Source: CALVXC01 sp036636255 (GTDB lineage Bacteria; Bacillota_I; Bacilli_A; RF39; UBA660). Taken from it: DNA of 6,353 nt. A program made the translations under genes and the position numbers. The notes beneath the pieces are model-generated. The model made no database searches and had not been told where the DNA came from. It saw only the letters and a program-made list of their open reading frames with translations. This document shows, piece after piece, positions 5,914-6,353 of this stretch. Location: positions 1-6,353 of the forward strand of contig JAVWOV010000047.1 in the NCBI GenBank assembly GCA_036636255.1. Reading direction: 5' to 3'. The first letter of the stretch is position 1. Every line of letters begins with the position of its first letter.

Positions 5914-6324
5914 ATGAAGAAAGCATCATTAATTTCAAAAGATGTTAAACTAACAAATAGCAAACCAGAAAAAGGACTAAATAACTATAAAGGTTTTACT
6001 TTGATAGAACTTTTAGCCGTTATTATAATTATAGCTATTATTGCTTTAATAGCTGTACCAGTTATTATGAATATTATTGATAAAGCTAAAAAGTCAGCTT
6101 TTGAGGATAGTGCTTATGGTATACTTAAGGCTAGTGAGTTATATTATGCTGATAATTTACTTAATGATAATAATCAAGCAAAAAAATTTTATGGACCTAG
6201 TTTTGATGGTTTAGAAGTTAAAGGTGATAAGCCTGCTTCGGGTACGGTTAGTTTAAATGAATTGGGACAGACGGCGTTAATTTTAATTAGTGATAAGTGG
6301 ATTGGTGTTAGTATAGATATATAG
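5914..6324 (+). CDS. Type IV pilin-like protein with class III signal
   Basis: The 136-residue product carries a prepilin-type N-terminal cleavage/methylation motif: KG followed by FTLIELLAVIIIIAII. Cleavage by a prepilin peptidase is expected after G27, F28 would be N-methylated, and E32 is the conserved Glu at position +5. The hydrophobic helix runs from about 28 to 55 and is followed by an amphipathic stretch (DKAKKSAFEDSAYGILKASELYYADN) less its ends, typical of pilins and pseudopilins. The 27-residue leader is long and basic compared with the usual 6-15 residues. The globular part is short (about 80 residues) and has no cysteine, so there is no disulfide loop. It could be a minor pilin, a competence pseudopilin or a surface protein exported by a pilus-like system. 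No peptidase, ATPase or platform gene is in the window. The start is supported by a strong ribosome binding site. Confidence 0.88.
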   Translation: MKKASLISKDVKLTNSKPEKGLNNYKGFTLIELLAVIIIIAIIALIAVPVIMNIIDKAKKSAFEDSAYGILKASELYYADNLLNDNNQAKKFYGPSFDGLEVKGDKPASGTVSLNELGQTALILISDKWIGVSIDI

Positions 6325-6344
6325 ACACAAAAATGTGGACAGTG

Positions 6345-6353
6345 TGGTAAAAT
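6345..6353 (+). promoter_or_regulatory. Possible extended -10 of a following gene, at the window edge
   Basis: The window ends in TGGTAAAAT (6345-6353), which fits an extended -10 (TG, G, TAAAAT). A -35 is not clear: TAGACA (6322-6327) resembles TTGACA but lies 20 bp away, which is too far. If real, the gene after the pilin has its own promoter. Confidence 0.3.

Noticed and set aside
6326..6337. CACAAAAATGTG as a terminator hairpin after the pilin gene
   Set aside because: The stem is only 4 bp and no T tract follows; it is too weak to call.
1..6353. CRISPR array, insertion sequence, tRNA or rRNA genes
   Set aside because: I saw no repeated spacer pattern, no transposase, no terminal repeats flanking a gene, and no tRNA-like or rRNA-like segment in the gaps.

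Overview
This is an AT-rich stretch of bacterial chromosome in which every gene reads on the plus strand. Low G+C, strong Shine-Dalgarno sites complementary to AGGAGGTGAT, sigma-A promoters and Firmicutes-type protein sequences all point to a low-GC Firmicute. An uncultured, gut-type member of the Bacilli near the Mollicutes (RF39-like) would fit, but that placement is inference. The genetic code looks standard: every tryptophan I find in the conserved genes is TGG, and no gene needs TGA read as Trp.

Layout. Positions 1-157 hold the C-terminal end of a U32-family protein (TrhP/YrrO-like tRNA hydroxylation factor). Its last codons contain a near-consensus promoter for greA (209-679), which ends in a short intrinsic terminator. 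A second near-consensus promoter drives tig, trigger factor (774-2027). The tig terminator hairpin begins inside the coding sequence. A 217-bp non-coding gap (2028-2244) follows, with two A/T-rich inverted repeats.

A tightly packed transcription unit starts next: fmt (best start 2254), a 237-residue protein with one N-terminal membrane anchor, a 100-residue multi-pass membrane protein, ruvA and ruvB. Spacings are 3-10 bp and several ribosome binding sites overlap the preceding stop codon. The two membrane proteins are unrecognised. After ruvB a 113-bp gap carries an extended -10 promoter and a strong ribosome binding site for a type IV pilin-like protein (5914-6324). A possible further promoter sits at the very edge of the window.

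How the genes fit together. greA (rescue of backtracked RNA polymerase), tig (nascent-chain folding and prolyl isomerisation) and fmt (initiator-tRNA formylation) are housekeeping functions of gene expression. ruvAB is the Holliday-junction branch migration motor. No complete, recognisable new system is visible. The items most worth a second look are the two unknown membrane proteins between fmt and ruvAB, a RuvA with changes at its acidic pin and second helix-hairpin-helix, the free-standing pilin with a long leader, and a marked codon-usage difference between tig and ruvB.
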